Assembly: GCF_002532045.1 (NCBI RefSeq) | Contig: NZ_NWTG01000010.1 | Location: forward strand, 124,001 to 188,000 | DNA from: Bradyrhizobium sp. C9 | GTDB taxonomy: Bacteria; Pseudomonadota; Alphaproteobacteria; Rhizobiales; Xanthobacteraceae | Direction of reading: 5' to 3' | Length of the DNA stretch: 64,000 nucleotides | Shown here: positions 8,584 to 17,529 of the stretch, piece by piece | Position numbering within the stretch: position 1 is the first letter of the stretch | How the letters are laid out: each line of letters opens with the position of its first letter | Position numbers and translations under genes: made by a program | The notes under the pieces: generated by a model | Database searches by the model: none | What the model was told of the DNA's origin: nothing | What the model saw: the letters and a program-made list of their open reading frames with translations, nothing else

Positions 8584-9483
8584 ATGCATCTTCTCGACAA
8601 CGAATCCGCCGCTGCCGGAACACGGTCCGCAGCACTCCGCAATGCATCTTCCGTGCCGGGGATTCCTGCCAATCAGGCTCCCCCGACCATGGATCATCTC
8701 GATGAGCTGGAGGCCCAGAGCATCTACATTTTGCGCGAGGCGTTCGCCCGGCTGAAGAAGCTCGCGCTGCTGTGGTCGCTCGGCAAAGACTCCAACGTGA
8801 TGATCTGGCTGGCGCGCAAGGCGTTCTTCGGCCGCGTCCCGTTCCCGGCGCTGCATGTCGACACCGGCAAGAAGTTTCCGGAGATGTATGCGTTCCGCGA
8901 TCGCTTCGGAAAGGAATGGGATCTCGACCTGCGCGTCGAGCCCTGCCCGCCGATCGACAGCGTCGACCCGACCCTTCCGCCGGCCGCGCGTTCCGCCGCA
9001 CGCAAGACCGAGGGCCTGAAGCTCGCGCTCAATAAATACGGCTTTGACGGATTGATCGCCGGCATCCGCCGCGACGAAGAGGCGACGCGTGCCAAGGAGC
9101 GCGTGTTCTCGCCGCGCGGCCTGGAAGGCGAATGGGATGTGCGCGACCAGCCGCCGGAATTCTGGGATCACTTCAATGCGTCGCCGCCGCAAGGCGCGCA
9201 CTTGCGCATTCATCCGATCCTGCATTGGACCGAGGCCGACATCTGGGCCTACACCAAGCGCGAAGGCATTCCTATCATCCCGCTCTATCTCGCCAAGGAC
9301 GGCAAGCGCTATCGCTCGCTGGGGGATCAGGACATCACCAACCCGGTGGCTTCGAGCGCATCCAGCATCGATGAAATCCTGGATGAGCTCGAGAACACCA
9401 AGATCCCGGAGCGCGCCGGCCGCGCACTCGATCACGAGACCGAGGATGCGTTCGAGCGACTGCGTGTCGCCGGCTATCTCTGA
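8584..9483 (+). CDS. cysD: Sulfate adenylyltransferase small subunit CysD
   Basis: With CysN it forms APS from sulfate and ATP. The 299-residue protein matches the family length and carries the ATP-pyrophosphatase loop SLGKDS at about 65-70 and the R-rich block IRRDEEATRAKER. I chose the ATG at 8584, since the in-frame TTG at 8536 would lie in the AT-rich regulatory spacer. The N-terminus has an unusual 35-residue Ser/Ala-rich extension before the conserved LDELEAQSIYILREAF. The gene is followed 24 nt later by cysNC. Confidence 0.95.
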   Translation: MHLLDNESAAAGTRSAALRNASSVPGIPANQAPPTMDHLDELEAQSIYILREAFARLKKLALLWSLGKDSNVMIWLARKAFFGRVPFPALHVDTGKKFPEMYAFRDRFGKEWDLDLRVEPCPPIDSVDPTLPPAARSAARKTEGLKLALNKYGFDGLIAGIRRDEEATRAKERVFSPRGLEGEWDVRDQPPEFWDHFNASPPQGAHLRIHPILHWTEADIWAYTKREGIPIIPLYLAKDGKRYRSLGDQDITNPVASSASSIDEILDELENTKIPERAGRALDHETEDAFERLRVAGYL

Positions 9484-9507
9484 CCCCAGTTTGGCGTGAG
9501 TGCTCTG

Positions 9508-11427
9508 ATGAACATGATCCTCCCCACCGCCTCGATCTCGGCGACTCCCAACGGCACCACCCGTCCCCAGGTGCGCATCGTCATCGTCGGCCATGTCGAC
9601 CACGGCAAGTCCACTTTGGTGGGCCGCCTGCTGCATGAGACCGGCAGCCTGCCGGACGGCAAGCTGGAGATGCTGAAGGCGGTCAGCGCGCGGCGCGGCA
9701 TGCCGTTCGAATGGTCGTTCCTGCTCGACGCGCTGCAGACCGAGCGCGACCAGGGCATCACCATCGACACCACCCAGATCCGCTTCCGCACCCGCTCGCG
9801 CGACGTCGTGCTGATCGACGCGCCCGGCCATGCAGAATTCTTGCGCAACATGATCACCGGCGCCTCGCAGGCCGACGGCGCGGTGTTGATCATCGACGCG
9901 CTCGAAGGTGTCCGCTCGCAGACGCGGCGGCACGGCTATCTCCTGCATCTGCTCGGCGTGAAGCAGGTGGCGGTCGTCGTCAACAAGATGGACCGGGTCG
10001 ATTTCAGTGCTGACCGCTTCAAGGAGATCAGCGACGAGATTTCCGCGCATCTGATCGGTCTCGGCGTGACGCCGACGGCGGTGGTCCCGATCTCCGCGCG
10101 CGACGGCGACGGCGTCGCCGAACACACGCCGCGGATCGGATGGTACAAGGGACCGACCGTGGTCGAGGCGCTCGATGCGCTCGAGCCGGCGCCGCCGCTG
10201 GCGGAGCTGCCGCTGCGGCTGCCGGTGCAGGCGATCTACAAGTTCGACGACCGCCGCATCGTTGCGGGCCGCATCGAGTCCGGCAGCCTCAAGGCCGGTG
10301 ACGAGATCGTCATCATGCCCACGGGCAAGATCGCGAAGATCAAGACGGTCGAAAGCTGGCCGGTGACGCCGGTGCACGCCCCGCAAGGCGCCGGGCGCTC
10401 GGTCGGCATCACGCTCGACCGCGAGCTGTTCCTCGAGCGCGGCGACGTCATCGGACATAGCGGGCAGAGCCCGCGCGACACCCGCCGCATCCGTGCGCGT
10501 ATTTTCTGGCTGCACGACAAGCCGCTGACCAAGGGCGAGCAGATCCTGATCCGGCTCGGCACCAGGGAAAGCCGCGCCACCGTGGTCGCGATTGAAAAGG
10601 CGATCGATCCCGGCGCGCTGTCCAACGAAGAGAACACCGCGATCGCGCGCAACCATGTCGGCGAGATCGACATCTCGCTGGCGCAGCCGGTTGCGACCGA
10701 TCCCTACACCGACAATCCGCGCACCGGCCGCCTCGTGATCGAGGTCAACGGGCGCATCGCCGGCGGCGGCCTCGTGCTGTCGGTCGACGCCGGCCGGCCT
10801 GCGGTGCCGATCGACATCGTGCCGGTGGAATCCGCGCTGCGGCCGGACGAACGCTCGGCGCGCTACCATCACAATGGCGCGGTGGTCTGGCTGACCGGCC
10901 TGCCCGGCTCGGGCAAGTCGACGCTGGCGCGGGCGCTGGAACGGCGCCTGTTCGGCAATGGCGGCTCGCCGATCCTGCTCGACGGCGACACCTTCCGCGC
11001 CGGGCTGAACAGCGACCTCGGCTTCTCGCCGCAGGATCGCGCTGAAAACATCCGCCGCCTCGCCGAGGTCGCGACCCATCTGGCGCGCAACGGCCATATC
11101 GCCATCGTCGCTGCGGTCTCGCCGTCGACCGCCGACCGCGCGGCCGCTCGCCGTATCGCCGACAGCGCGTTCCGCGAAATCTATGTCGCGACGCCTGCCG
11201 AGGTCTGCGAGACCCGCGATCCCAAGGGCCACTACGCCAAGGCGCGCTCCGGCGGATTGCCGTCCTTTACCGGCATCACCAACGACTACCAGCCGCCGAC
11301 CGGCAACGAACTGACCATCGACACCTCGAACCGCTCGGTCAGCGATGCCACCGACGAGATCGAGCGGATGTTGGCCACGACAGGCATCCTGTTCGACGAA
11401 CTAACCGACCTCGCGGCGAATATCTAG
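9508..11427 (+). CDS. cysNC: Bifunctional sulfate adenylyltransferase GTPase / APS kinase (CysNC, NodQ-like)
   Basis: The N-terminal half is the regulatory GTPase of ATP sulfurylase and the C-terminal part phosphorylates APS to PAPS. G1 GHVDHGKST is at about 28-36, with DAPGH (G3) and NKMD (G4) following. The APS kinase P-loop GLPGSGKST begins near residue 464, then DGDTFRAGLNSDLGFS. Such fusions are known as NodQ/CysNC in rhizobia. ATG 9508 is used (639 residues); GTG 9496 and ATG 9514 are in-frame alternatives. Since CysH here looks APS-specific, the kinase half may serve PAPS-dependent sulfation rather than assimilation. Confidence 0.95.
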   Translation: MNMILPTASISATPNGTTRPQVRIVIVGHVDHGKSTLVGRLLHETGSLPDGKLEMLKAVSARRGMPFEWSFLLDALQTERDQGITIDTTQIRFRTRSRDVVLIDAPGHAEFLRNMITGASQADGAVLIIDALEGVRSQTRRHGYLLHLLGVKQVAVVVNKMDRVDFSADRFKEISDEISAHLIGLGVTPTAVVPISARDGDGVAEHTPRIGWYKGPTVVEALDALEPAPPLAELPLRLPVQAIYKFDDRRIVAGRIESGSLKAGDEIVIMPTGKIAKIKTVESWPVTPVHAPQGAGRSVGITLDRELFLERGDVIGHSGQSPRDTRRIRARIFWLHDKPLTKGEQILIRLGTRESRATVVAIEKAIDPGALSNEENTAIARNHVGEIDISLAQPVATDPYTDNPRTGRLVIEVNGRIAGGGLVLSVDAGRPAVPIDIVPVESALRPDERSARYHHNGAVVWLTGLPGSGKSTLARALERRLFGNGGSPILLDGDTFRAGLNSDLGFSPQDRAENIRRLAEVATHLARNGHIAIVAAVSPSTADRAAARRIADSAFREIYVATPAEVCETRDPKGHYAKARSGGLPSFTGITNDYQPPTGNELTIDTSNRSVSDATDEIERMLATTGILFDELTDLAANI

Positions 11428-11440
11428 CTTCCGCTCAGTG

Positions 11441-11542
11441 TCGTCGCCCGGCTCGACCGGGCGATCCGATATTCCAGAGACATCAGCCATTGTGCCGAGA
11501 GGCCGCGGCGTGCTGGATGCCCCGCATCAAGCGGGGCATGAC
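11441..11542. repeat. Two small palindromic repeats after cysNC
   Basis: Two intergenic palindromes stand between cysNC and the AraC-type gene. The first, 11441-11466, has the arms CGCCCGG / CCGGGCG around CTCGA; a close variant occurs at 20701-20731. The second, 11514-11542, pairs GATGCCCCGC with GCGGGGCATGA. Neither is followed by a T-tract, so they look like dispersed palindromes more than terminators, though folded RNA could protect the 3' end of the cysNC transcript. Confidence 0.55.
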
Positions 11543-11573
11543 GGCGGTGTCAAAAGCCGGTTCGGTTGAGGCC

Positions 11574-12578
11574 CTATTCGGCGGCCGCGCGGCGGCTTCC
11601 GGCCCCGTGCCGCAGCATCCCCGGCGATTGCCCGGTGATGCGCTTGAACGCGCGGCTGAACGCCGCCTGCGACGCATAGCCGAGCCGTTGGGCGATCGCA
11701 TCGATCGGCTGGCGTTCATGCTCGATCCACTGTGTCGCGAGCCGCATGCGCAGTTCGGCGAGGTAGCGCAGCGGCGATTGCCCGGTCATTGACTGGAATC
11801 GCTCTGCGAACAGCGAGCGCGAGCAACCAGCCTCCGCCGCTAGTTCGGCAACAGTCCAGTTGCGGCCGGGCGCGCGATGCAGCGCGCCGATCGCGCGGCC
11901 GAGACGCGGATCGCGCAAGGCCTCGAACCAGCCCATGGCGTTGTCGCCGCCGCATTCGACCCAGCCGCGCACGATCGACGCGGCGAGAACGTCGGCGAGC
12001 CGCGCCATCACGCCGACGGAGCCGGCTCGCGGCGTGCAGGTCTCGCGCTCCATCGCCTTCAGCATCGGCTCGATTTCCGGCTGGCGCGCGAGCAACGTGT
12101 CGACCCGCATCACCTCCGGCATCAGGGCGATCAGCGGGCGCATGCCACCAAGATCGAAATTCATGCAGGCGCTGAAGACCAGGACCTGATCGTCCTGCGG
12201 GCATCCATCAGGGCAGGCCGACGTCACATCGACATTGCCGCAGAGCGTCTCGGTCTCGAAGCGCTCGACGTCGCAGCTCGGCTCGTCCGGGGCCGAGACC
12301 AGATCATGCGCACCGCCGCGCGGCAGGAAAATCGCGTCGCCGCATCCAAGCGGAAGCAGCGTCGCGTCGGCGTAGCGCAGCAGCGCCGTGCCATGGGCAA
12401 CGAAGTGGAATTGCGCCCGTCCGTACGGCGTCTCGAACCGGAACCCGAACGGCGCTCGCGTCTCGACCCGGCGGTAGTGAACGCCCTCGAGCCGCATCCC
12501 GAGCAACAATTCGCTCACCAGATCGACGGCGGCGTCGGTCGTATCGGCGGCGGACGATCTGGACGAACGATCAAACAT
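11574..12578 (-). CDS. AraC-family transcriptional regulator with cupin-type sensor domain
   Basis: A 334-residue DNA-binding regulator. The N-terminal ~200 residues resemble the AraC-associated cupin sensor, with HFVAHGTALLRY and DAIFLPRGGAHDL. The C-terminal ~100 residues contain two helix-turn-helix units (VAELAAEAGCSRSLFAERF, IDAIAQRLGYASQAAFSRAF). The ATG at 12578 is preferred, because the longer frame up to 12659 would overlap the divergent exporter start. It is divergent from the MFS gene, a common local regulator/exporter arrangement. The inducer is unknown. Confidence 0.9.
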   Translation of the reverse strand: MFDRSSRSSAADTTDAAVDLVSELLLGMRLEGVHYRRVETRAPFGFRFETPYGRAQFHFVAHGTALLRYADATLLPLGCGDAIFLPRGGAHDLVSAPDEPSCDVERFETETLCGNVDVTSACPDGCPQDDQVLVFSACMNFDLGGMRPLIALMPEVMRVDTLLARQPEIEPMLKAMERETCTPRAGSVGVMARLADVLAASIVRGWVECGGDNAMGWFEALRDPRLGRAIGALHRAPGRNWTVAELAAEAGCSRSLFAERFQSMTGQSPLRYLAELRMRLATQWIEHERQPIDAIAQRLGYASQAAFSRAFKRITGQSPGMLRHGAGSRRAAAE

Positions 12579-12592
12579 TCGGGTGTTTATGG

Positions 12593-12621
12593 CATAGATT
12601 GTCCAATTCGTCCAACCTATG
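12593..12621. promoter_or_regulatory. Candidate operator between the AraC regulator and the MFS gene
   Basis: Within the 80-nt divergent spacer, CATAG (12593) and CTATG (ending 12621) form short inverted arms around a tandem direct repeat GTCCAATTC-GTCCAAC. Tandem half-sites are typical of AraC-family binding, so this is the likely site for the neighbouring regulator. Confidence 0.35.
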
Positions 12622-12658
12622 TCTGCGGCGCTGCAACATAAGATGGAAGTTTCGGTCA

Positions 12659-13906
12659 ATGGATCAAGAAGTGGACCCCGCGCTGGCGCACGCCGATGCC
12701 GTTGCGCTGATACCGGGCGAAGTCGCTCTCAAGGCTGGTGACAGGCCCGCCGCGTTGGAGAAGCCCGCCTGGGGCGCCGTCGTCGCCGTGATGCTGGGCG
12801 TCACCGCACTTCTGACGGCGGAGTTCCTGCCGTCAGGCCTGTTGACGCCGATGGCGAGGGACCTCGGTGTAAGTCCGGGCCTCGCCGGTCAGGCGGTGAC
12901 GGCGACCTCGCTGGCCGGCCTGGTCGGGGCATTATTCACGCCGAGACTGACGCGCAGCTTCAACCGAAAACCGGTGCTGCTCAGTTTCTCGATTCTGCTG
13001 GTCATCTCCAACCTGCTGGTGGCGTTGGCGCCGAGCATCACGTTCCTGCTCGCCGCGCGGATCGTGCTCGGCCTTGCCATCGGCGGCTTTTGGGCGATGG
13101 CGGCAGCCACGACGATCCGGCTGGTGCCGCCGTCGCTGGTTGCACGGGCGTTGTCGATCGTGATGAGCGGCATTCCCGCCGCGATGATCATCGCCGTTCC
13201 GCTCGGCAGCTATCTCGGCGAGGTGGCAAGCTGGCGCATCGTGTTCCTGCTCGCGACGGCATTGGGCGCAGCGGTGTTTGTCATCCAGGCATTGGCTTTG
13301 CCGCGCCTCGCCCCGAAGGGAGAGGCCGGACTCGACACCCTGATCGACATCCTGACACGGCCGGGAATCGGCGCCGGCATCCTGGCGGCAACCTTGGTGT
13401 TCACCGGGCACTTCGGTTATTTCGGCTACATCCGTCCCTTCCTTGAAAGCGTGACCGGGCTTGGCGCTGCCGGCGTCGCGGCGACGTTGCTGGCTTTCGG
13501 CGTTGCCAACTATGTCGGCTCCTTCGCCAGCGGGCTAATGGCCGAGCGCAATCTCAAGCTCGCGCTGATCGCGATGCCGCTGGCGATCAGCGTGCTCGGT
13601 CTGTTGCTCTCGGTCTATGGCAAGGACGTCATGCCCGCGCTGGCGCTGGTCGCCCTCTGGGGATTTGCCTTCAGCGGCGTACCGGTGGCGACAACGACCT
13701 GGATCACCCGCATGGTGCCCGATGAGACCGAAAGCGGCACCGGGCTGACTGTGGCCTCGATCTTCCTCGGCATCACCATGGGCGCGGCCGGTGGCGGGCT
13801 GGTGCTCGATTTGATGGGCGCGGCGGCCGTGTTCGTGGCGGGCGCAATTCCCTTGCTGCTCGCCGCATTGCTGATCGCCACCAAGGTACGGACCAGGGCG
13901 CCCTGA
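12659..13906 (+). CDS. MFS exporter, DHA1 family (AraJ/NepI-like)
   Basis: A 415-residue inner-membrane transporter with about 12 hydrophobic segments after a soluble N-terminus of about 35 residues. The drug:H+ antiporter pattern is seen in GALFTPRLTRSFNRKPVLL after TM2 and in GFWAMAAATTIRLVPP. The ATG at 12659 is used; an in-frame upstream start at 12599 overlaps the candidate operator. Related proteins export purine ribonucleosides, arabinose-type sugars or drugs; the substrate here cannot be told. Divergence from the AraC-type gene suggests substrate-induced expression. Confidence 0.9.
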   Translation: MDQEVDPALAHADAVALIPGEVALKAGDRPAALEKPAWGAVVAVMLGVTALLTAEFLPSGLLTPMARDLGVSPGLAGQAVTATSLAGLVGALFTPRLTRSFNRKPVLLSFSILLVISNLLVALAPSITFLLAARIVLGLAIGGFWAMAAATTIRLVPPSLVARALSIVMSGIPAAMIIAVPLGSYLGEVASWRIVFLLATALGAAVFVIQALALPRLAPKGEAGLDTLIDILTRPGIGAGILAATLVFTGHFGYFGYIRPFLESVTGLGAAGVAATLLAFGVANYVGSFASGLMAERNLKLALIAMPLAISVLGLLLSVYGKDVMPALALVALWGFAFSGVPVATTTWITRMVPDETESGTGLTVASIFLGITMGAAGGGLVLDLMGAAAVFVAGAIPLLLAALLIATKVRTRAP

Positions 13907-13983
13907 TCGCGCGCGCTGCCGGTACGGCGCCGGGGGAAAGGGGGCCTTCTCAGAACCGTGGCTTTAGGGCTAAAAGAGCCGTG

Positions 13984-14008
13984 AACGCCGCCCTTTGGCG
14001 CGTTTTTT
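13984..14008 (+). terminator. Probable terminator of the MFS gene
   Basis: An imperfect hairpin AACGCC-GCCCTTT-GGCGcGTT is followed by a run of six T. It lies about 80 nt after the exporter stop and about 57 nt before the malate synthase start. Confidence 0.5.
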
Positions 14009-14064
14009 GCTGATTTCTTTCGAAAACAGCCCCTAAACGCCCCATTTCTTTGAGAAAGCCCATC

Positions 14065-16227
14065 ATGACTCGTGTCGATGCCCATGGATTGAAGATCGCC
14101 CCTGTCCTGTTCGATTTCATCGCCAAGGAGGCGACGCCGAAAACCGGGATCGCGCCGGACGCGTTCTGGGCAGGACTCGCCGCCATCATCCAGAAGCTCG
14201 GCCCGAAGAATCGCGAGTTGCTCGCGGTCCGGGACGCGCTGCAGGCCAAGATCGACGACTGGCATCGCGCCAACAAGGGCAAGGCGTTCGACATCAACGC
14301 CTACACCGCGTTCCTCAAGGACATCGGCTATCTGCTGCCCGAGCCCGCGACCCACAAGGTCGAGACTGCGAATGTCGACGAGGAAATCGGCAAGATCTGC
14401 GGGCCGCAGCTCGTGGTGCCGCTGACCAACGCGCGTTACGCGCTGAACGCCGCCAACGCGCGCTGGGGTTCGCTGTACGACGCCTTCTACGGCACCGACG
14501 CGATCCCGCATGATCCGAGCGAAAGCGGCAAGGGCTACAACAAGGCCCGCGGCGATAAGGTGATCGCAAAGGCAAAGGCGTTCCTCGACGCCGCCGTGCC
14601 GCTCGCGACCGGAAGCCACACCGACGTGACCTCCTACAGCGTGATCGCGGGCCAGCTCTCGGTCAAGCTGAAGAGCGGCAATTCGACCGCGCTGAAGAAC
14701 GGCGCCCAGTTCGCCGGCTATCTGGGCGATGCCGCCCAGCCCACCGCGATCCTGCTCGTCAACAACGGCATGCATGTCGAGGTCAAGATCGACCGCAGCA
14801 ACGTCATCGGCAAGGATGATCCTGCCGGCGTCGCCGACATGATCCTGGAATCGGCGGTCTCGACCATTCTCGACATGGAAGACTCGGTTGCCGCCGTCGA
14901 CGCCGAGGACAAGGTGCTGGTCTATCGCAACACGCTCGGCCTGATGAACGGCACGCTGTCGGCCGATTTCGACAAGGGCGGCAAGACGCTGACGCGCTCG
15001 CTCAATGCCGACCGCGTCTACAAGAAGCCCGACGGCAGCGAGCTGAAGCTGCACGGCCGCAGCCTGCTGCTGATGCGCAATGTCGGCCACCACATGTTCA
15101 CCGACGCGGTGCTCGACGCCAAGGGCGAGGAGATCCCGGAAGGCCTGCTCGACGCCGCGGTCGCCGGCCTGCTCGCGATCCACGACCTCAAAGGCAATTC
15201 CAAGGTCAAGAACAGCCGCACCGGCTCGGCCTATATCGTCAAGCCGAAGATGCACGGCCCCGACGAGGTGACGCTGACCTGCGACCTGTTCGCCGAAGTC
15301 GAGAAGATGCTGGGCCTGCCCGAGAACACGCTGAAGGTCGGCATCATGGACGAGGAGCGCCGCACCACGGTCAACCTCAAGGCCTGCATCCAGCGCGCCT
15401 CCAAGCGCATCATGTTCATCAACACCGGCTTCCTCGATCGCACCGGCGACGAGATCCACACCTCGATGGAAGCGGGTCCGATGATCCGCAAGAACGACAT
15501 GAAGGCGCAGCCGTGGATCAAGGCCTATGAGGACTGGAACGTCGACAACGGTCTGATCGACGGCCTGCCCGGCCATGCCCAGATCGGCAAGGGCATGTGG
15601 GCCGCGCCCGACAAGATGGCCGACATGCTGGCGCAGAAGATCGGCCATCCGCAGGCCGGCGCCACCACCGCCTGGGTGCCGTCGCCGACCGCAGCCACGC
15701 TGCACGCCCTGCACTATCACCAGGTCAACGTGACCGCCCGCCAGCAGGAGCTCGCCAAGGGCGGGCCGCGCGCCAAACTCTCCGACATCCTCACCATTCC
15801 GGTGTCGCAGTCGAACTGGGCGCCGGATGACGTGAAGCAGGAGATCGACAACAACTGCCAGGGCATCCTCGGCTACGTCGTGCGCTGGATCGACCAGGGG
15901 GTCGGCTGCTCCAAGGTGCCCGACATCCACGATGTCGGCCTGATGGAAGACCGCGCCACGCTGCGCATCTCGAGCCAGCATCTGGCGAACTGGCTGCATC
16001 AGGGCGTCATCACCAGGGATCAGGTGATGGAGTCGCTGAAACGGATGGCCGTCGTCGTCGACAAGCAGAACGCCGGCGATGCGCTCTACAAGCCGATGGC
16101 GCCGGCGTTCGACGGCGTCGCCTTCAAGGCGGCCTGCGACCTCGTGTTCGAAGGACGCACCCAGCCGAACGGCTACACCGAATACATCCTCACCGCACGC
16201 CGCCGCGAGGCCAAGGCCGCGGGCTGA
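14065..16227 (+). CDS. glcB: Malate synthase G
   Basis: Condenses glyoxylate and acetyl-CoA to malate in the glyoxylate shunt or glycolate use. At 720 residues it has the isoform-G length (isoform A is about 530). Conserved blocks include LDMEDSVAAVDAEDKVLVYRN, MRNVGHHMFTDAV, the MDEERRTTVNL block and the late catalytic region NCQGILGYVVRWIDQGVGCSKVPDI. The ATG at 14065 gives MTRVDAHGLKIAPVL, the expected N-terminus. No isocitrate lyase gene is adjacent; the gene is monocistronic with its own terminator. Confidence 0.97.
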   Translation: MTRVDAHGLKIAPVLFDFIAKEATPKTGIAPDAFWAGLAAIIQKLGPKNRELLAVRDALQAKIDDWHRANKGKAFDINAYTAFLKDIGYLLPEPATHKVETANVDEEIGKICGPQLVVPLTNARYALNAANARWGSLYDAFYGTDAIPHDPSESGKGYNKARGDKVIAKAKAFLDAAVPLATGSHTDVTSYSVIAGQLSVKLKSGNSTALKNGAQFAGYLGDAAQPTAILLVNNGMHVEVKIDRSNVIGKDDPAGVADMILESAVSTILDMEDSVAAVDAEDKVLVYRNTLGLMNGTLSADFDKGGKTLTRSLNADRVYKKPDGSELKLHGRSLLLMRNVGHHMFTDAVLDAKGEEIPEGLLDAAVAGLLAIHDLKGNSKVKNSRTGSAYIVKPKMHGPDEVTLTCDLFAEVEKMLGLPENTLKVGIMDEERRTTVNLKACIQRASKRIMFINTGFLDRTGDEIHTSMEAGPMIRKNDMKAQPWIKAYEDWNVDNGLIDGLPGHAQIGKGMWAAPDKMADMLAQKIGHPQAGATTAWVPSPTAATLHALHYHQVNVTARQQELAKGGPRAKLSDILTIPVSQSNWAPDDVKQEIDNNCQGILGYVVRWIDQGVGCSKVPDIHDVGLMEDRATLRISSQHLANWLHQGVITRDQVMESLKRMAVVVDKQNAGDALYKPMAPAFDGVAFKAACDLVFEGRTQPNGYTEYILTARRREAKAAG

Positions 16228-16252
16228 TCCGCGAGCGATCGCAACGATTGAA

Positions 16253-16284
16253 CAAAGCCCCGGTGCGAGCCGGGGCTTTTTTTC
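16253..16284 (+). terminator. Rho-independent terminator of glcB
   Basis: A perfect stem AAAGCCCCGG / CCGGGGCTTT with a TGCGAG loop runs directly into a T-tract (seven or more T), 25 nt after the glcB stop. Confidence 0.92.
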
Positions 16285-16605
16285 TGGCACCGCGCCCGCC
16301 GTCGCAGGGGAGGCACTGCCAAAATATCGAAAACAACCCCATGCACAGTAGGAGGCGGGCACACCAACCTGACATCCACGGTATTATTCTACTTTCCCGA
16401 AATTTGCGGATGGACCTGCGGCCATCCTTGAATCGCGACCCACCCTCATCGTCGTTCCTGCGAAAGCAGGGACCCATAACCACGAATGGTAGTTGTTGGA
16501 TCGCGCCGGAACGACGCATCCCGTTCACATAGAAGCCGCCGAGTATGGGTCCCTGCTTTCGCAGGAACGACACCGGGACAAGCCGCGCGTACCGACTATC
16601 GCACT
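16285..16605. other. Intergenic region holding a large inverted repeat
   Basis: No convincing gene is seen in this stretch. Its notable content is a 28-bp inverted repeat whose arms lie at 16451-16478 and 16544-16571. Confidence 0.6.
16451..16571. repeat. Dispersed palindromic element with 28-bp perfect arms
   Basis: The arms (16451-16478 and 16544-16571) are exact reverse complements with the core CCTGCGAAAGCAGGGACCCA, itself a small hairpin. The centre is 65 nt. Looser relatives with the same GGGACCCAT and TCGCCGGGAC pattern are found at 38993-39133. This looks like a non-autonomous intergenic repeat element; no transposase is associated. Confidence 0.75.
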
Positions 16606-16761
16606 CTAGAACACCGCCAAATACTTCAGCAGCGAGACGATGCCGATGATGATGACGACGACGCGCGCGATCTGCTTGGCGCGGCCGTCGAGCGGCAGCA
16701 TGTTGATGAGATAAAGAACCAGAATAATGACAAGGAAAGTGACGAGTACGCCGACGAGCAT
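16606..16761 (-). CDS. Small Thivi_2564-family membrane protein (51 residues)
   Basis: A short gene encoding MLVGVLVTFLVIILVLYLIN followed by MLPLDGRAKQIARVVVIIIG and a C-terminal IVSLLKYLAVF. Two hydrophobic helices are separated by the polar turn PLDGRAKQ. This matches the small Thivi_2564-type inner-membrane family as I know it; function is unknown. An EcfG-like promoter with one mismatch lies upstream, which would place it in the general stress regulon. Codon third positions are G/C rich, supporting translation. Confidence 0.8.
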   Translation of the reverse strand: MLVGVLVTFLVIILVLYLINMLPLDGRAKQIARVVVIIIGIVSLLKYLAVF

Positions 16762-16808
16762 GCGGGGCCCCCTGATGGCATCGGTGAATGTGCTGTTCGC
16801 TTGTTGCT

Positions 16809-16833
16809 AACTTGCGAGAGCAAGGCCGGTTCC
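16809..16833 (-). promoter_or_regulatory. EcfG-like promoter (one mismatch) of the 51-residue membrane protein
   Basis: On the minus strand GGAAC-N16-AGTT, one base from the GGAAC-N16/17-CGTT consensus, about 48 nt upstream of the start at 16761. Confidence 0.4.
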
Positions 16834-16874
16834 TGCCAACGGAACCGAAAGTCGCCGATCTCGCTTGAGCAGCG

Positions 16875-17504
16875 CTATTCGCGCGCCAGCACCGGCGCGC
16901 GCTGATACTTGGCGCGGATGCGATCCGGCGCCGGCGTGAAGCTGAGCGATGCCCCGCGCCGGTCGGGGCGGCCGACCGACATCAAGCCATCCTTGCCGGC
17001 GACGATGTCGCCCTTGCGCAGGGTCGGATCGTCCTCGATCTTCACCGCGGCGAGCCCGACAGTGTCCTTGCCGTTGCAGGTGCAGCCCGAGACGATCTCG
17101 TCGCGATAGCGGAAGGCGTTCGGCAGCTCGGAATACGGCTTGCCATCTTCGGTCGCGGCGTTGTCGATGTTGCCGCCATAGACCACTTCGGTCGCGCTCG
17201 CCGGGCAGAAGCTGTTGCAGCTCTCCGCCTTGCTCTGGTTGCCGGTCGCCGCCAGCGGGAAATAGCGGCCGTCGCAGGTGCGCACGCAATAGGCCTGACC
17301 GCCGTCATAACGCGCGCGGCGTTCGGCCCGCGGCACCGGCGCAGGGCCATCGTCGAACGGCATCCGGATCACCGGCGGACGGCCTTGCATGAAGCCGCCG
17401 AACAGTTGCGAGAAGAAATCCTGGGCTTGCGCCGCGGGCGCAAGCGAAAGGCCGAGCATTGCCGCCGTCCCGAACGCCAACCGCCTGGAATATCGCTTCA
17501 CCAT
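16875..17504 (-). CDS. Exported DUF2865 protein
   Basis: A 209-residue secreted protein with a signal peptide (residues ~1-28, ending AAQAQ). It contains the DUF2865 core with YCVRTCDGRYFPL, SCNSFCP and CTCNGKD: six cysteines that could form disulfides in the periplasm. ATG 17504 is used, with GAGG 6 nt upstream; a GTG at 17507 is adjacent. It starts 26 nt after the L,D-transpeptidase gene, so both probably come from one transcript driven by the EcfG promoter at 18397-18422. A cell-envelope role during stress is inferred from this pairing. Confidence 0.85.
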   Translation of the reverse strand: MVKRYSRRLAFGTAAMLGLSLAPAAQAQDFFSQLFGGFMQGRPPVIRMPFDDGPAPVPRAERRARYDGGQAYCVRTCDGRYFPLAATGNQSKAESCNSFCPASATEVVYGGNIDNAATEDGKPYSELPNAFRYRDEIVSGCTCNGKDTVGLAAVKIEDDPTLRKGDIVAGKDGLMSVGRPDRRGASLSFTPAPDRIRAKYQRAPVLARE

Positions 17505-17529
17505 CACCGACCTCTCGCTACAACACTCC

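Noticed and set aside
8533..11232. 899-codon antisense frame opposite cysD/cysNC
   Set aside because: Composition is Arg/His/Asp/Gly-rich and low in normal hydrophobic pattern; it mirrors the codon structure of the real genes in GC-rich DNA.
13615..16362. 915-codon antisense frame opposite the MFS gene and glcB
   Set aside because: Shadow of glcB, whose enzyme family is certain; no ribosome-binding site or domain.
16508..16531. GGAAC box with CGTT nearby in the glcB-downstream repeat
   Set aside because: The CGTT is at wrong spacing and belongs to the repeat element; no gene follows in that orientation.
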